A DNA stretch of 64,000 bases, taken from contig NZ_JAPEMC010000002.1 of assembly GCF_026343115.1 (NCBI RefSeq), positions 496,001 to 560,000 of the forward strand. Direction: 5' to 3'. A program made the translations under genes and the position numbers. The notes under the pieces are model-generated. The model made no database searches. It was not told the origin of the DNA and saw nothing but the letters and a program-made list of their open reading frames with translations. Positions 16,697-25,719 of this stretch are shown here, piece after piece. Each line of letters opens with the position of its first letter. Position 1 is the stretch's first letter. The stretch comes from Streptomyces sp. NBC_00102 (GTDB lineage: Bacteria; Actinomycetota; Actinomycetes; Streptomycetales; Streptomycetaceae).

Positions 16697-17911
16697 TCAC
16701 CAGTCGTGGACGGTGCCGTCCTGGAGGCGGTTGACCGGCAGATAGGCGGGCTCGTACGGGTGGGCGGCGGCCAGCTCCTCGTCGAGCTCCACGCCGATGC
16801 CGGGAGCCTCGCCCGGGTGCAGGTGCCCGTCGGTGAACGTGTAGGCGTGCCGGAACACCTCCCCGGTGAGCGCCGAGTGCCCCGAGTACTCCTGGATGCC
16901 GAAGTTGTGCACGGCGAGGTCCAGGTGGACGGCCGCAGCCAGGCCAACCGGGGAGATGTCCTCGGGCCCGTGCGTCGCGGCCTTGACCTGGTACTGCGCG
17001 GCGAAGTCGAAGAGCTTGCGCAACGGGGTGACCCCGCCGAAGTGGGTGACCGCCGAACGCGCGTAGTCGATCAGCCGCTCGGTGATCAGCGCCTGGTAGT
17101 CGTGGACGGTGTTGAAGACCTCGCCCACCGCGAGCGGGGTGGTCGTGTGATGGCGGATCAGGCGGAACGCGTCCTGGTTCTCCGCGGGCGTGCAGTCCTC
17201 CAGCCAGAACGGGCGGTACGGCTCCAGGTCCTTGCCGAGCCGGGCCGCCTGGATCGGGGTGAGCCGGTGGTGGGCGTCGTGGAGCAGCGGCAGCTCGGCG
17301 CCGAACTCCGCGCGTACCGCCTCGAAGACCGCCGGGACGTGCCGCAGATAGGCATCGGTGTCCCAGTCCTCCACCAGCGGCCTGGTCTGCTGGTGGAGCA
17401 CGGCGGTGCCGTTGTCGTCCGTGGTGTGCACCCCGTAGACCGCCTTCAGGCCCGGCACTCCGGTCTGGATGCGGACCGCCCTGTACCCCTCGGCGAGGCG
17501 GGCCCGGACGGAGTCGAGCAGCTCCGGGATGCCGGCGCCGTTGGCGTGGCCGTAGGTGCGGACCCGGTCACGGCTCGCGCCGCCGAGGAGCTGGTAGAGC
17601 GGGAGACCGGCGGCCTTGGCCTTGATGTCCCAGAGCGCCACGTCCACGGCGGCTATCGCGGCCATGGTGACCGGCCCGCGCCGCCAGTAGGCGCCGCGGT
17701 ACAGGTACTGCCAGGTGTCCTCGATACGGTGCGGGTCGAGCCCGACGAGCAGCGGCAGCACATGGTCCTGGAGGTAGCCGACGACCGCGAGTTCCCTGCC
17801 GTTGAGCGTGGCGTCGCCGAGTCCGGTGAGCCCTTCGTCGGTCGTCAGCTTCAGCGTGACGAAGTTGCGTCCGGGACTGGTGACGATCAACTTCGCGTCG
17901 ACGATCTTCAT
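16697..17911 (-). CDS. Enolase-superfamily sugar-acid dehydratase, ManD type
   Basis: 404 aa, usual length for the D-mannonate dehydratase (ManD/RspA) group. Diagnostic blocks: [20 protein letters not shown] at the start, [12 protein letters not shown], a [19 protein letters not shown] loop, then [20 protein letters not shown]. Metal ligands would come from the LPLLHDAHH and [12 protein letters not shown] strands and the GEVFN strand, placing Asp/Glu/Glu in the barrel. The reaction would be D-mannonate or D-gluconate dehydration to 2-keto-3-deoxy-gluconate; many members have low or no activity, so the substrate is uncertain. ATG 17911 follows GGAGAGAG. It is flanked by secreted glucanase genes and may handle uronic or aldonic acids from plant or fungal polymers. 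Confidence 0.85.
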   Translation of the reverse strand: MKIVDAKLIVTSPGRNFVTLKLTTDEGLTGLGDATLNGRELAVVGYLQDHVLPLLVGLDPHRIEDTWQYLYRGAYWRRGPVTMAAIAAVDVALWDIKAKAAGLPLYQLLGGASRDRVRTYGHANGAGIPELLDSVRARLAEGYRAVRIQTGVPGLKAVYGVHTTDDNGTAVLHQQTRPLVEDWDTDAYLRHVPAVFEAVRAEFGAELPLLHDAHHRLTPIQAARLGKDLEPYRPFWLEDCTPAENQDAFRLIRHHTTTPLAVGEVFNTVHDYQALITERLIDYARSAVTHFGGVTPLRKLFDFAAQYQVKAATHGPEDISPVGLAAAVHLDLAVHNFGIQEYSGHSALTGEVFRHAYTFTDGHLHPGEAPGIGVELDEELAAAHPYEPAYLPVNRLQDGTVHDW

Positions 17912-18052
17912 GCGCGTGCTCTCTCCGGTGCTGGGCAGGGCTGTGCGATACCGGGCGGAGCCGTCGGTGACGGCCTGCCCTGCCGGTATTCCATCAGCCC
18001 CGTCGCAGGCGCCGTGCCCGGGCCTCCCTTCCGCGGTTCCGTACGCACCCGT

Positions 18053-18089
18053 GCGCGGTGGCCCGGTCCGACGGGCCCGGCCACCGCGC
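18053..18089 (-). terminator. Terminator after the GH16-GH18 pair
   Basis: Outer arms 18053-18063 and 18079-18089 pair perfectly over 11 bp, with a shorter inner GC stem. It starts 7 bases past the chitinase stop. The rest of the gap to the ManD start (17912-18052) holds no recognisable gene. Confidence 0.65.
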
Positions 18090-18095
18090 CGCGGT

Positions 18096-19493
18096 TCACC
18101 CCGTGTACTGCGCGAACACGCGGGTGTAGTCCCATGCCTGCTGGCTGACGTCCGAGCAGGTGTCCGCGCCGCCGCCGGTGCAGGGCCGGTCGCGGTTGAC
18201 CGACCAGAAGGTCAGCCGCGCCAGATGGTGCTGTTGGGCGTAGGCGAGGATGGTGCGGAAGTCGGCCACCGTCACGGTCTCGTTGTCGTCGGTGAGGCCG
18301 TTCATGGAGGAGATGCCGATCGACCGGTACGTCTGGTCGTCGGTGTATCCGTAGGCGCTCTTCACCGCGTTCTTCAGGCCCTCGGCGGCCTGGAGGGTGA
18401 GCGTGCCCATGTTCTGGCCCGCACCGCCGAAGTCGAAGGGCATGATCGTCCAGCTGTCGACGGTCAGTCCCGAGGATGCGGCCCGGTTGATCAGCGAACT
18501 GTCCGGACCGCTCTGGCCGGTGCCGAAGGTGACGTACACCTTGATGCCCGGGTTGTTGGCCTTGACCGTCTTGAGCGCGTCCACCGTGCGCTGCTGCACG
18601 GTGCCGTTGCTGTAGGCGTCGGCCTCGATGTCGATGTCGATCGCCTTGAGGCCGTACGCGTTGATGACCTTCTGGTACGCGGCGGCCAGCTCACCCGCGC
18701 TGGAGCAGGAGCTCTCCAGCTTGTTGCCGCTCCAGCCGCCGAACGACGGGATGACGTCACCGCCCGCCGCGCGCACGGTGTTGATGGTCTGCTGGTCGAC
18801 GCCGCCCGCCAGGGCGCGCGAGCCGTCCCACTGCGGGTTGCAGTAGCCGTTGCTCAGGACGAACGCCAGGGTGAACCACTTGACCCCGGTCGCGTTCATC
18901 ACGGTCGTCGGACTCGGCGGGCTGCCCCACCCGTTGTAGAGGTACGGGGCCACGGCCATGGTCCCGGCCGGGGCGGGATTACCGCCTCCCGAGGGGGCCG
19001 TCCACTTCTGGTTGGCGGTGCCGGAGCAGGTCCAGAGCTGGAGCCGGGTGCTGTTCGCCGAGGAGTTGCCGGTGGCGTCCACGCACTTGTTCGCCTGCGG
19101 GTTCACGATGTCCCGGGCGGCGGAGACCGACCACTTCTGGTTGGCGCTTCCGGCGCAGTCCCAGATCTGGAGCTGGGCGCCGTCGGCGGTGCCGTTGTCC
19201 TTGACGTCGAGGCACTTGCCGAGGGCCCGGAGGGTGCCGTCGCTGTTGACGCTCCACTGTTGTGCGGCGCTGCCGTTGCAGTCGTAGAGCTGGACGGCGG
19301 TGCCGTTCGCCGAGGAGGCGCCGGCGACGTCGACGCACTTGCCGCCGATGCCGGTGATGGTGCCGGTCGCGGTCACCGCCGCCTGCGCGGTGGCGGGCAG
19401 AGAGACCAGTGAGGCCCCCGCCGCGAGGAGGAGTGCGGCGGGCAGGGCCAGGGAGCGGACCCGGCGGCGGTGCGATGCGGTGGGGGTGTTCAC
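18096..19493 (-). CDS. Secreted GH18 chitinase with N-terminal ricin-B (CBM13) domain
   Basis: 465 aa. Signal peptide about 1-39, then a ricin-B trefoil (about 42-165) with three repeats of the GKCVDV...LQLWDC...QKW type, a Gly/Pro linker, and a GH18 barrel (about 180-465) starting [12 protein letters not shown]. The GH18 signature is AIDIDIE, so the catalytic acid is E290. Role: chitin hydrolysis outside the cell, with the lectin module binding polysaccharide. Start GTG 19493 overlaps the GH16 stop as GTGA, so the two are translationally coupled. The trefoil is very similar to the one in the GH16 neighbour, suggesting module duplication. Confidence 0.88.
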   Translation of the reverse strand: MNTPTASHRRRVRSLALPAALLLAAGASLVSLPATAQAAVTATGTITGIGGKCVDVAGASSANGTAVQLYDCNGSAAQQWSVNSDGTLRALGKCLDVKDNGTADGAQLQIWDCAGSANQKWSVSAARDIVNPQANKCVDATGNSSANSTRLQLWTCSGTANQKWTAPSGGGNPAPAGTMAVAPYLYNGWGSPPSPTTVMNATGVKWFTLAFVLSNGYCNPQWDGSRALAGGVDQQTINTVRAAGGDVIPSFGGWSGNKLESSCSSAGELAAAYQKVINAYGLKAIDIDIEADAYSNGTVQQRTVDALKTVKANNPGIKVYVTFGTGQSGPDSSLINRAASSGLTVDSWTIMPFDFGGAGQNMGTLTLQAAEGLKNAVKSAYGYTDDQTYRSIGISSMNGLTDDNETVTVADFRTILAYAQQHHLARLTFWSVNRDRPCTGGGADTCSDVSQQAWDYTRVFAQYTG

Positions 19494-20776
19494 GCGGCGT
19501 TCACCGTCCACTTCTGGTTGGCGGTGCCGGAGCAGGTCCAGAGCTGGAGCCGGGTGCCGTTCGCCGAGGAGTTGCCCGTGGCGTCCATGCACTTGTTCGA
19601 CTGGATGCCGACGATGTCCTTGGCCGCAGGGGTGGCCCATTTCTGCGCGGCCGTTCCGTTGCAGTCCCAGAGCTGGAGGAGCGTGCCGTCGGCGGTGCCG
19701 GCGTCCTTGGCGTCGAGGCACTTGCCGAGGGCGCGGATGGTGCCGTCGGAGTTGACCGTCCACTTCTGGGCGGCGCTGCCGTTGCAGTCGTACAGCTGCA
19801 CGGCGGTGCCGTTCGCGGTCGAGGCGCTCGCCACGTCGACGCACTTGCCGCCGATGCCCGTGATCGAACCGCCGCCGGCCGGGGGCGGAGTCGTGCCGCC
19901 GTCACTGGTGGTGACGTGCACGTAGTCGACGACGAGCTGGCCGGGGAACGGGGTGGAGCCGTCGGGGTCGCCGGGCCAGTAGCCGCCGACCGCGAGGTTC
20001 AGGATGATGAAGAAGGGCTTGTTGAACACCCAGCTGTTGCCGCCCAGATCGGCGGGGGTGCGCGTCTGGTAGACGTTTCCGTCGACCGACCAGGTGATCG
20101 AGTTGGGGGCCCAGTCGACCGCGAAGGTGTGGAAAGCGTCGGCGAAGGCCTGACCGCCGGGCAGGGAGTAGCCCGCGCCGATGCCCGCCGATCCGGAGTA
20201 CCCGGGGCCGTGGATGGTCCCGTGGACCGCGCCCGGCTCGAAGCCGACGTTCTCCATGATGTCGATCTCGCCGCTGTTGGGCCAGCCGACGCTGCCCAGG
20301 TCCGCGCCGAGCATCCAGAACGCCGGCCACATGCCCTGGCCGCGCGGGATCTTCATCCGGGTCTCCACGTGCCCGTACGTCGACGTGAACTTGCCCGAGG
20401 TGTTCAGCCGCGCCGAGGTGTACTGGCAGGTGCCGTACCAGCACTGGTAGTTGGCGGGATTCTCCTTGCGGGCGGTGATGACCAGATTGCCCTGGCCGTC
20501 CAGCTGGGCGTTCTTCGCCCCCGCCGTGTAGTACTGCCGCTCGTGGTTGTTGACGTTGTCGCCGGTCTCCGTCTGCCACTTGCTCGCGTCGGGCGCGGAC
20601 CCGGCCGCACCGTTGAAGTCGTCGGAGAAGGTCGTGGTGGCCGCGGCTGCGGTGGCGGCGCCCTGGGCGGTCGCGGGTGCGGCTCCGGCCGGAGTGGCCA
20701 GGAGTACGCCGGAACAGGCCAGCAGGGACGCGACGTACAGCGCCAGTCGGCGCCTCACGGGTGTTCGCACGATCAT
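19490..20776 (-). CDS. Secreted GH16 beta-glucanase with C-terminal ricin-B (CBM13) domain
   Basis: 428 aa. Signal peptide (Met-Ile-Val-Arg-Thr, core LALYVASLLACSGVLLA), GH16 jelly-roll (about 45-300) with the catalytic motif EIDIME (nucleophile E170, acid/base E175), a Gly/Pro linker and a ricin-B trefoil (about 310-428). The substrate is probably beta-1,3- or beta-1,3/1,4-glucan, as in Streptomyces laminarinases. Start taken as ATG 20776; GTG 20779 is adjacent and the frame is open to 20884, and the Shine-Dalgarno is weak. It is the first gene of the GH16-GH18 operon. Confidence 0.88.
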   Translation of the reverse strand: MIVRTPVRRRLALYVASLLACSGVLLATPAGAAPATAQGAATAAAATTTFSDDFNGAAGSAPDASKWQTETGDNVNNHERQYYTAGAKNAQLDGQGNLVITARKENPANYQCWYGTCQYTSARLNTSGKFTSTYGHVETRMKIPRGQGMWPAFWMLGADLGSVGWPNSGEIDIMENVGFEPGAVHGTIHGPGYSGSAGIGAGYSLPGGQAFADAFHTFAVDWAPNSITWSVDGNVYQTRTPADLGGNSWVFNKPFFIILNLAVGGYWPGDPDGSTPFPGQLVVDYVHVTTSDGGTTPPPAGGGSITGIGGKCVDVASASTANGTAVQLYDCNGSAAQKWTVNSDGTIRALGKCLDAKDAGTADGTLLQLWDCNGTAAQKWATPAAKDIVGIQSNKCMDATGNSSANGTRLQLWTCSGTANQKWTVNAA

Positions 20777-21369
20777 CACATCACTTCGCGTGGGGGGCAG
20801 TTCGTCATGTCCATGACAGATTGCGACGCGACGGGTCGCGGCGTGACGGATCAGGGCATGGCGGATTGCGGTGTGGACCGGCACTCGGAGGGGTCAATGC
20901 CGATTGTTAATTCACTACTTGATTTAAGTGAGGGGAAGAGGGGGCGTCAAGGTGCTGGTACAGACCTTCTGTCGGCTTCCAACGATGGATTTCCGGGTGG
21001 CCCGTTCACGTTGTGAAGGGGTGAGGTCTTCCGGGGGGCGCATGAACAGTGTGGCGGACCTTGCGCGACGTGACGGACGGGCCGGATGCGGCGCGGTCCC
21101 CGTGCGTCGCTCCGTGTCGCGGCGACCGGGTTCGAGCGAGGCGCTGAAATTCGGTCGCCAGTGCGGGCCGTCATACCAGAGCGGGACGGATGGCGGGCAA
21201 GTTCGACAACTGGCGCTCACACCCGCCGCGTCGGCGACTACCGTGTGTGCTCAGTGATCAACGATGGGCTCATGTTCTTCGAGCCCGTCCGGTTGATCCG
21301 GAGCCTGACCGACCCCCTTTGGTGCCACCGCATGAACGATTCCGGGTGCCCCACGTACCGAGGACGCTG
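20777..21369. other. Divergent intergenic region, GH16 / conservon
   Basis: About 590 bases without a supported gene. Around 20895-20935 there is an AT-rich stretch (GTTAATTCACTACTTGATTT) suited to a promoter, probably of the GH16 operon on the minus strand. No strong inverted repeat is seen. In-frame sequence upstream of CvnA (from 21190) lacks a ribosome binding site. Confidence 0.5.
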
Positions 21370-23691
21370 ATGTCTCAACTTCGCGCACCAGAAGCGCGAC
21401 CGGATCGCCGAGAGAGCGGGCGGCACGGCCGCCCGGCGGGCCGTCCCCAGACCGCTGCCGCCGCCAAGCCCCGCACCGTGCAGCCGGCGTCGGAACTGCG
21501 GATACGCGGTCAGATGGTGCGGGCGGCCCTGCTGCCGACCGTGGCCGCCCTGCTGAGCGGTGCCGCCGCGGTCATCTTCACCGTACGGGCCTCCGGGGTG
21601 CGTCCCTCCGGCAGTCTGCTCGCCGCCCTCGGCGGGTCCGGAGCGCTGGCCGTGACGGCCGTCGTGGCCGCGTGCATCGCGGCCCGGCGGGTCGCGGCCG
21701 GGCTGCTCGACCGCGCCCAGGCGCTCCGCCGGACCAACGCCCGGGGCCAGGCCGAGCTGCAGCGGACGCTGGAACAGCTCCGCGCCGGGGAGCAACTGCC
21801 CGCCCGCCGGACTCCGCAGCCCGCCGCCCCGGAGGCGGACGCCTTCGACCTGCTGGGACAGGAGATCGCACGCTCGCAGGAGGCCGCCGTGGCGGCCGTG
21901 GGGCAGGCGTCCCAGCTCTTCAGCAGCGCGGGCAACGAACAGAAGGTCGAGGTCTTCGTCAACCTCGCGCGCCGCCTTCAGTCCTTGGTGCATCGCGAGA
22001 TTCAGATTCTCGACGAACTCGAACACGAGGTGGAGGACCCCGACCTCCTCAAGGGCCTTTTCCACGTCGACCATCTGGCGACCCGCATCCGCCGCCACGC
22101 CGAGAACCTCGCGGTGCTCGGCGGCGCCGTGTCCCGCCGGCAGTGGTCCAACCCGGTCACTCTCACCGAGGTGCTGCGCTCCGCCATCGCGGAGGTGGAG
22201 CAGTACCCGCGGGTCAAGCTGGTCCCGCCGATCGAGGGCACCCTGCGCGGACACGCCGTCGCCGACGTGATCCACCTGGTGGCCGAACTCGTCGAGAACG
22301 CCACGGTGTTCTCCGCCCCGCACACCCAGGTCCTGCTGCGCGTCCAGCCCGTCACCGCGGGCTTCGCGCTGGAGGTGGAGGACCGCGGGCTCGGCATGCC
22401 GGGCCAGGAGCAGAGCAGGATGAACGCCCTGCTGGCCGACCCCGACCAGGTCAACGTCGCCCACCTGCTCCAGGACGGCCGCATCGGGCTGTTCGTCGTC
22501 TCCGCACTGGCCCGCCGCCACGGCATCGCGGTGCGCCTGGAGAGCAACATCTACGGGGGAACCCAAGCCGTACTCGTCCTCCCGCAGGTGCTGCTCGGCA
22601 CCGAGAGTGACACCACCACCCCGCCCGAGGGCGTCCCTGTGCCCCCGCCCGGCGCCGTGCACCGGCCGCCGGTCCAGGACTCCGGTCCCCGTACCCGTCC
22701 GGCACCCGCCCTCCCCGGGGACCCGGACCGTGCGGGGCGGCCGCCCCAGGAGCAGCTCCCGCCGGCGGCGGACCGGACGGGGACCCCGTACTCCGCGGAT
22801 TCGCCGTACGCGAGGCGCTCGCCGCACGAGCAGCTCCCGTCCACACCGCAGGACCAGCTCCGGCCCGTGGCGGGACGGCTCCGGCCTCCCGGCGCGGAGA
22901 CGGGAGCGCCCGGCGCCCCGGCCGCGGGGAGCCCGCAGCCGCCGCGTCAGATCCGCCGCGAGGCCCAGGGCCCGCCGCTGCCGCAGCGCACCTCGGAGCG
23001 GTCTGCGCCGACGGAGAGCCACCCCGCACCCGCCGGGTACGCCGCGTACCCCGAGCCGCAGCCCGAGCCCCCGGCGCGCCCCGAACTGCCCCGCCGCACC
23101 AACCAGGAGAACTTGGTGCCGCAGCTGCGTCAGGCACCGGTGCGCCGTGTTCCGGACGAGCACGCGGTGCACGACCCGGGTCTCGTCGCCGCCTTCCGGC
23201 GCGGCATCGACCTGGCGGAAGCCAGGTCGGCACAGGACGCGGAGCAGCCGGCCGCCGCCGGTGACGCCCCCGCGCCCGTATCGGGCCAGGGACCGTCGCC
23301 CCAGGGGACGGGGCAGGGCCTCCCGCCGGGAGCCGGGCCGGGCGAGGCGCCCGGTGTCGCGGCACCGGGACACGTCGTACCGGGGTCCACGGCGCCGGGG
23401 TCCACGACTCTGGGGACCACCTTGCCGGGGTCCACGGCGCCGGGCCCCACCCTGCCGGGGACCACCGCGCCGGGACCCGTAGCGGTGGACCCCGGTTCCA
23501 CAGCGCCGGGGTTCGCCCCGTACGGCGGTCCGGCCGCGCCCCCGGTACGCCGCCTCACCCCGCTGCCCGTACGCGCGCCGGCCGCACCGGCCGAGAGGCG
23601 GATCCCGGGCAGTCCCGAGTTCCGTCACCAGAACCCCGACGGCCGTCACGAGAACCCCGACCCTCGTCACCAGAACACCTACAAGGAGTAG
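21370..23691 (+). CDS. cvnA: Conservon sensor kinase-like protein CvnA
   Basis: 773 aa. Two membrane segments (about 55-75 and 85-105) enclose a very short outer loop, followed by a coiled coil and nitrate/DHp-like region. Then comes an HATPase_c domain (about 290-400) with N-box ELVENATVFSAPHT, G1-box EDRGLGM and a G-rich GLFVVSALARRHG block. The long C-terminal tail is Pro-rich and disordered, with PGSTAPG-type repeats near 710-740. In Streptomyces conservons CvnA acts with CvnB-D as a membrane-associated complex compared to eukaryotic G-protein signalling. ATG 21370 follows GAGGAC. CvnB starts 7 bases downstream of its stop. Which of the many conservons this is cannot be said. Confidence 0.88.
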   Translation: MSQLRAPEARPDRRESGRHGRPAGRPQTAAAAKPRTVQPASELRIRGQMVRAALLPTVAALLSGAAAVIFTVRASGVRPSGSLLAALGGSGALAVTAVVAACIAARRVAAGLLDRAQALRRTNARGQAELQRTLEQLRAGEQLPARRTPQPAAPEADAFDLLGQEIARSQEAAVAAVGQASQLFSSAGNEQKVEVFVNLARRLQSLVHREIQILDELEHEVEDPDLLKGLFHVDHLATRIRRHAENLAVLGGAVSRRQWSNPVTLTEVLRSAIAEVEQYPRVKLVPPIEGTLRGHAVADVIHLVAELVENATVFSAPHTQVLLRVQPVTAGFALEVEDRGLGMPGQEQSRMNALLADPDQVNVAHLLQDGRIGLFVVSALARRHGIAVRLESNIYGGTQAVLVLPQVLLGTESDTTTPPEGVPVPPPGAVHRPPVQDSGPRTRPAPALPGDPDRAGRPPQEQLPPAADRTGTPYSADSPYARRSPHEQLPSTPQDQLRPVAGRLRPPGAETGAPGAPAAGSPQPPRQIRREAQGPPLPQRTSERSAPTESHPAPAGYAAYPEPQPEPPARPELPRRTNQENLVPQLRQAPVRRVPDEHAVHDPGLVAAFRRGIDLAEARSAQDAEQPAAAGDAPAPVSGQGPSPQGTGQGLPPGAGPGEAPGVAAPGHVVPGSTAPGSTTLGTTLPGSTAPGPTLPGTTAPGPVAVDPGSTAPGFAPYGGPAAPPVRRLTPLPVRAPAAPAERRIPGSPEFRHQNPDGRHENPDPRHQNTYKE

Positions 23692-23698
23692 ATGCACC

Positions 23699-24133
23699 AT
23701 GCCGAGCGAAATGACGTCCGGTCAGGTCGCCGACCTGGACTGGCTGTTGAGCGGTCTCGTCCAGCGTGTTCCGTACACGCGCAGTGCCGTCCTGCTGTCC
23801 GCGGACGGCCTGGTGAAGTCGGTCCACGGCATGGACTCCGACAGCGCGGACCACATGGCCGCCCTCGCGGCGGGGCTCTACTCGCTGGGCCGCAGCGCCG
23901 GGGCCAGGTTCGGGGACAACGGCGACGTGCGGCAGGTCGTGGTCGAACTCGACTCGACCCTGCTCTTCGTCTCCACCGCCGGTTCGGGCACCTGTCTCGC
24001 GGTCCTCGCAGGCCGCGAAGCCGACGCCGCGGTCCTCGGGTACGAGATGACCATGCTGGTCAAGAGCGTGCGACCGTATCTGGCCACCCCGGCACGGCAC
24101 ATGGCGGGGACACCGTTCACCCCGGGGCTGTGA
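23699..24133 (+). CDS. cvnB: Conservon Roadblock/LC7 protein CvnB
   Basis: 144-aa Roadblock/LC7 domain protein. Typical blocks: LDWLLSGLVQRVPYTRSAVLLSADGL, HMAALAAGLYSLGRSAG and LLFVSTAGSGTCLAVLAG. In other conservons CvnB interacts with the GTPase CvnD and with CvnA as a possible GTPase-activating partner. It follows CvnA by 7 bases and its stop overlaps the CvnC start (GTGA). Confidence 0.92.
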   Translation: MPSEMTSGQVADLDWLLSGLVQRVPYTRSAVLLSADGLVKSVHGMDSDSADHMAALAAGLYSLGRSAGARFGDNGDVRQVVVELDSTLLFVSTAGSGTCLAVLAGREADAAVLGYEMTMLVKSVRPYLATPARHMAGTPFTPGL

Positions 24134-24504
24134 CGGTGCGGGCCCAGGAGGGGCCGCTGCTCGACGCCGAGGCCGGCCGGCTCGTCCGTCCGTACACCGT
24201 CAGCAGCGGCCGGACCCGGCCGACGACCGAACTCGACCTGCTCTCGCTGATCATGGCGACCGGCAGGAAACCGCAGGCCCACCTGGGCCACGAACACACC
24301 GTGACGCTCGGGCTCTGCGAGGGCCCCACCTCCGTCGCCGAGGTGGCCGCGCACCTGCGGCTGCCCGCGACGGTCGCCAAGGTCCTCGTCTCCGACCTGG
24401 TGGACTGCGGGGCCGTCACCGCGCACGCCCCCGCCTTCCAGGACATGCCCACCGACCGAACCCTGCTGGAGGCAGTGCTCGATGGTCTACGACGACAACT
24501 CTGA
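24130..24504 (+). CDS. cvnC: Conservon DUF742 protein CvnC
   Basis: 124-aa DUF742 protein, winged-helix-like. Blocks RLVRPYTVSSGRTRPTTELD near the start and VAEVAAHLRLPATVAKVLVS (HTH-like) near residue 78 are typical. GTG 24130 overlaps the CvnB stop by four bases, and its end overlaps CvnD by 23 bases, so the conservon is tightly coupled. The molecular role of CvnC is not well defined. Confidence 0.9.
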   Translation: MTVRAQEGPLLDAEAGRLVRPYTVSSGRTRPTTELDLLSLIMATGRKPQAHLGHEHTVTLGLCEGPTSVAEVAAHLRLPATVAKVLVSDLVDCGAVTAHAPAFQDMPTDRTLLEAVLDGLRRQL

Positions 24505-25111
24505 CAGCACCGCCCGCCCCGCGCCCTTCCCCGTGGCCCTCAAGGTCCTGGTCGCGGGTGGGTTCGGGGTCGGCAAGACGACGTTCGTGGGCGCCGTCAG
24601 CGAAATCGCCCCACTGAGCACGGAGGAACTGCTGACCCAGGTCGGCGTGGGTACGGACAACCTCGACGGGATCGAGTCCAAGCGGGCCACCACGGTGGCC
24701 ATGGACTTCGGCCGGCTCACCCTCTCCGACCAGCACGTCCTCTACCTCTTCGGCACCCCCGGCCAGGAACGTTTCTGGTTCATGTGGGACGAGCTGTCGC
24801 AGGGCGCCCTCGGCGCGGTGGTGCTGGCCGACACCCGGCGCCTCGAAGAGTGCTTCGCCGCCGTCGACTTCTTCGAACGCAGGGGCATCGGCTTCATCGT
24901 CGCCGTCAACGAGTTCGACGGTGCCTACCGGTACGCCCCCGACGAGGTCCGGTCCGCCCTGGACCTCCCGCCGGGCGTCCCGGTCGTGCTCTGCGACGCC
25001 AGGATCGCCAGCTCCGGCACGGGCGCGCTGGTGACGCTCCTCCAGCACCTCATCAACGCCACCCCGGCCCCGGCGCCGGCCCCGCTCCAGACGTACGGAG
25101 CGCACCCGTGA
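24482..25111 (+). CDS. cvnD: Conservon small GTPase CvnD
   Basis: 209-aa Ras-like GTP-binding protein. P-loop GGFGVGKT at about 26-33, switch I Thr region RATTVAMDFG, switch II FGTPGQERF (DxxG replaced by GTPGQ), and the guanine-specificity motif NEFD in place of NKxD. It would cycle between GTP and GDP under CvnA/B control. The start codon is inside the CvnC gene and its stop overlaps the GAF gene start (GTGA). Confidence 0.92.
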   Translation: MVYDDNSDSTARPAPFPVALKVLVAGGFGVGKTTFVGAVSEIAPLSTEELLTQVGVGTDNLDGIESKRATTVAMDFGRLTLSDQHVLYLFGTPGQERFWFMWDELSQGALGAVVLADTRRLEECFAAVDFFERRGIGFIVAVNEFDGAYRYAPDEVRSALDLPPGVPVVLCDARIASSGTGALVTLLQHLINATPAPAPAPLQTYGAHP

Positions 25112-25677
25112 CCGGCAGGCAGCTGCTCACGCCGGTCGACCACGGAGGCTCCGCCCGGGCGGCCCGGCTCCGCCGGCTCGGCCTGGGGGAGCGGCCGGAC
25201 ACGACCTTCGACAACTTCGACGACTTCGCGGACCGGGTCGCCGCGGTGACGGCCAGCCCCTTCTCCATGGTCAACTTCATCGACGAGAACCGGCAGTTCT
25301 TCGCCGGGCTGCACACACCCGCGGGCAACCAGTCGGGCGGCGACCTCGGATCCGCCGCCGCGCGCAGCAACCGGAGCGACCGCTTCATGGCCCGCGACCA
25401 CGGCTACTGCCCGCATGTCCTGGTCCGGCGCAAGGCCCTGGTGCTGGACGACGTCTGCGACTACCCGCGCTTCGCCGGGAACCCGGTCGTGGACGGCATA
25501 GGGATTCGGGCCTACCTCGGCGCCCCGCTCATCGACGGGACGGGCGTCGCGCTCGGCACCGTCTGCGCCGTCGACACGGTCCCCCGGCCGTGGGGGAGGG
25601 CGGGGCTCGTGACCATCAAGGCGCTCGCCCAGGAGCTGATGGGCCACATCGACCGCAGGGAGCTGCCCCGCCGCTGA
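25108..25677 (+). CDS. GAF-domain protein at the end of the conservon
   Basis: 189 aa, essentially one GAF domain: FDDFADRVAAVTASPFSMVNFIDENRQFF, ARDHGYCPHVLVRRKALVLDD, and IRAYLGAPLIDGTGVALGTVCAVD are the usual blocks. It probably senses a small ligand or redox state and feeds the CvnD module. GTG 25108 overlaps the CvnD stop, so it is cotranslated with the conservon. GAF proteins are common as a fifth gene, while the P450 seen in some conservons is absent here. Confidence 0.88.
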   Translation: MTGRQLLTPVDHGGSARAARLRRLGLGERPDTTFDNFDDFADRVAAVTASPFSMVNFIDENRQFFAGLHTPAGNQSGGDLGSAAARSNRSDRFMARDHGYCPHVLVRRKALVLDDVCDYPRFAGNPVVDGIGIRAYLGAPLIDGTGVALGTVCAVDTVPRPWGRAGLVTIKALAQELMGHIDRRELPRR

Positions 25678-25719
25678 GCGAACGGACGAAGGCGGGGCAG
25701 TGGCTACAGGCGCGCTCCG

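Noticed and set aside
21190..21369. 60-codon N-terminal extension of CvnA
   Set aside because: No ribosome binding site or homology-like sequence; ATG 21370 has GAGGAC and leads into the membrane segments.
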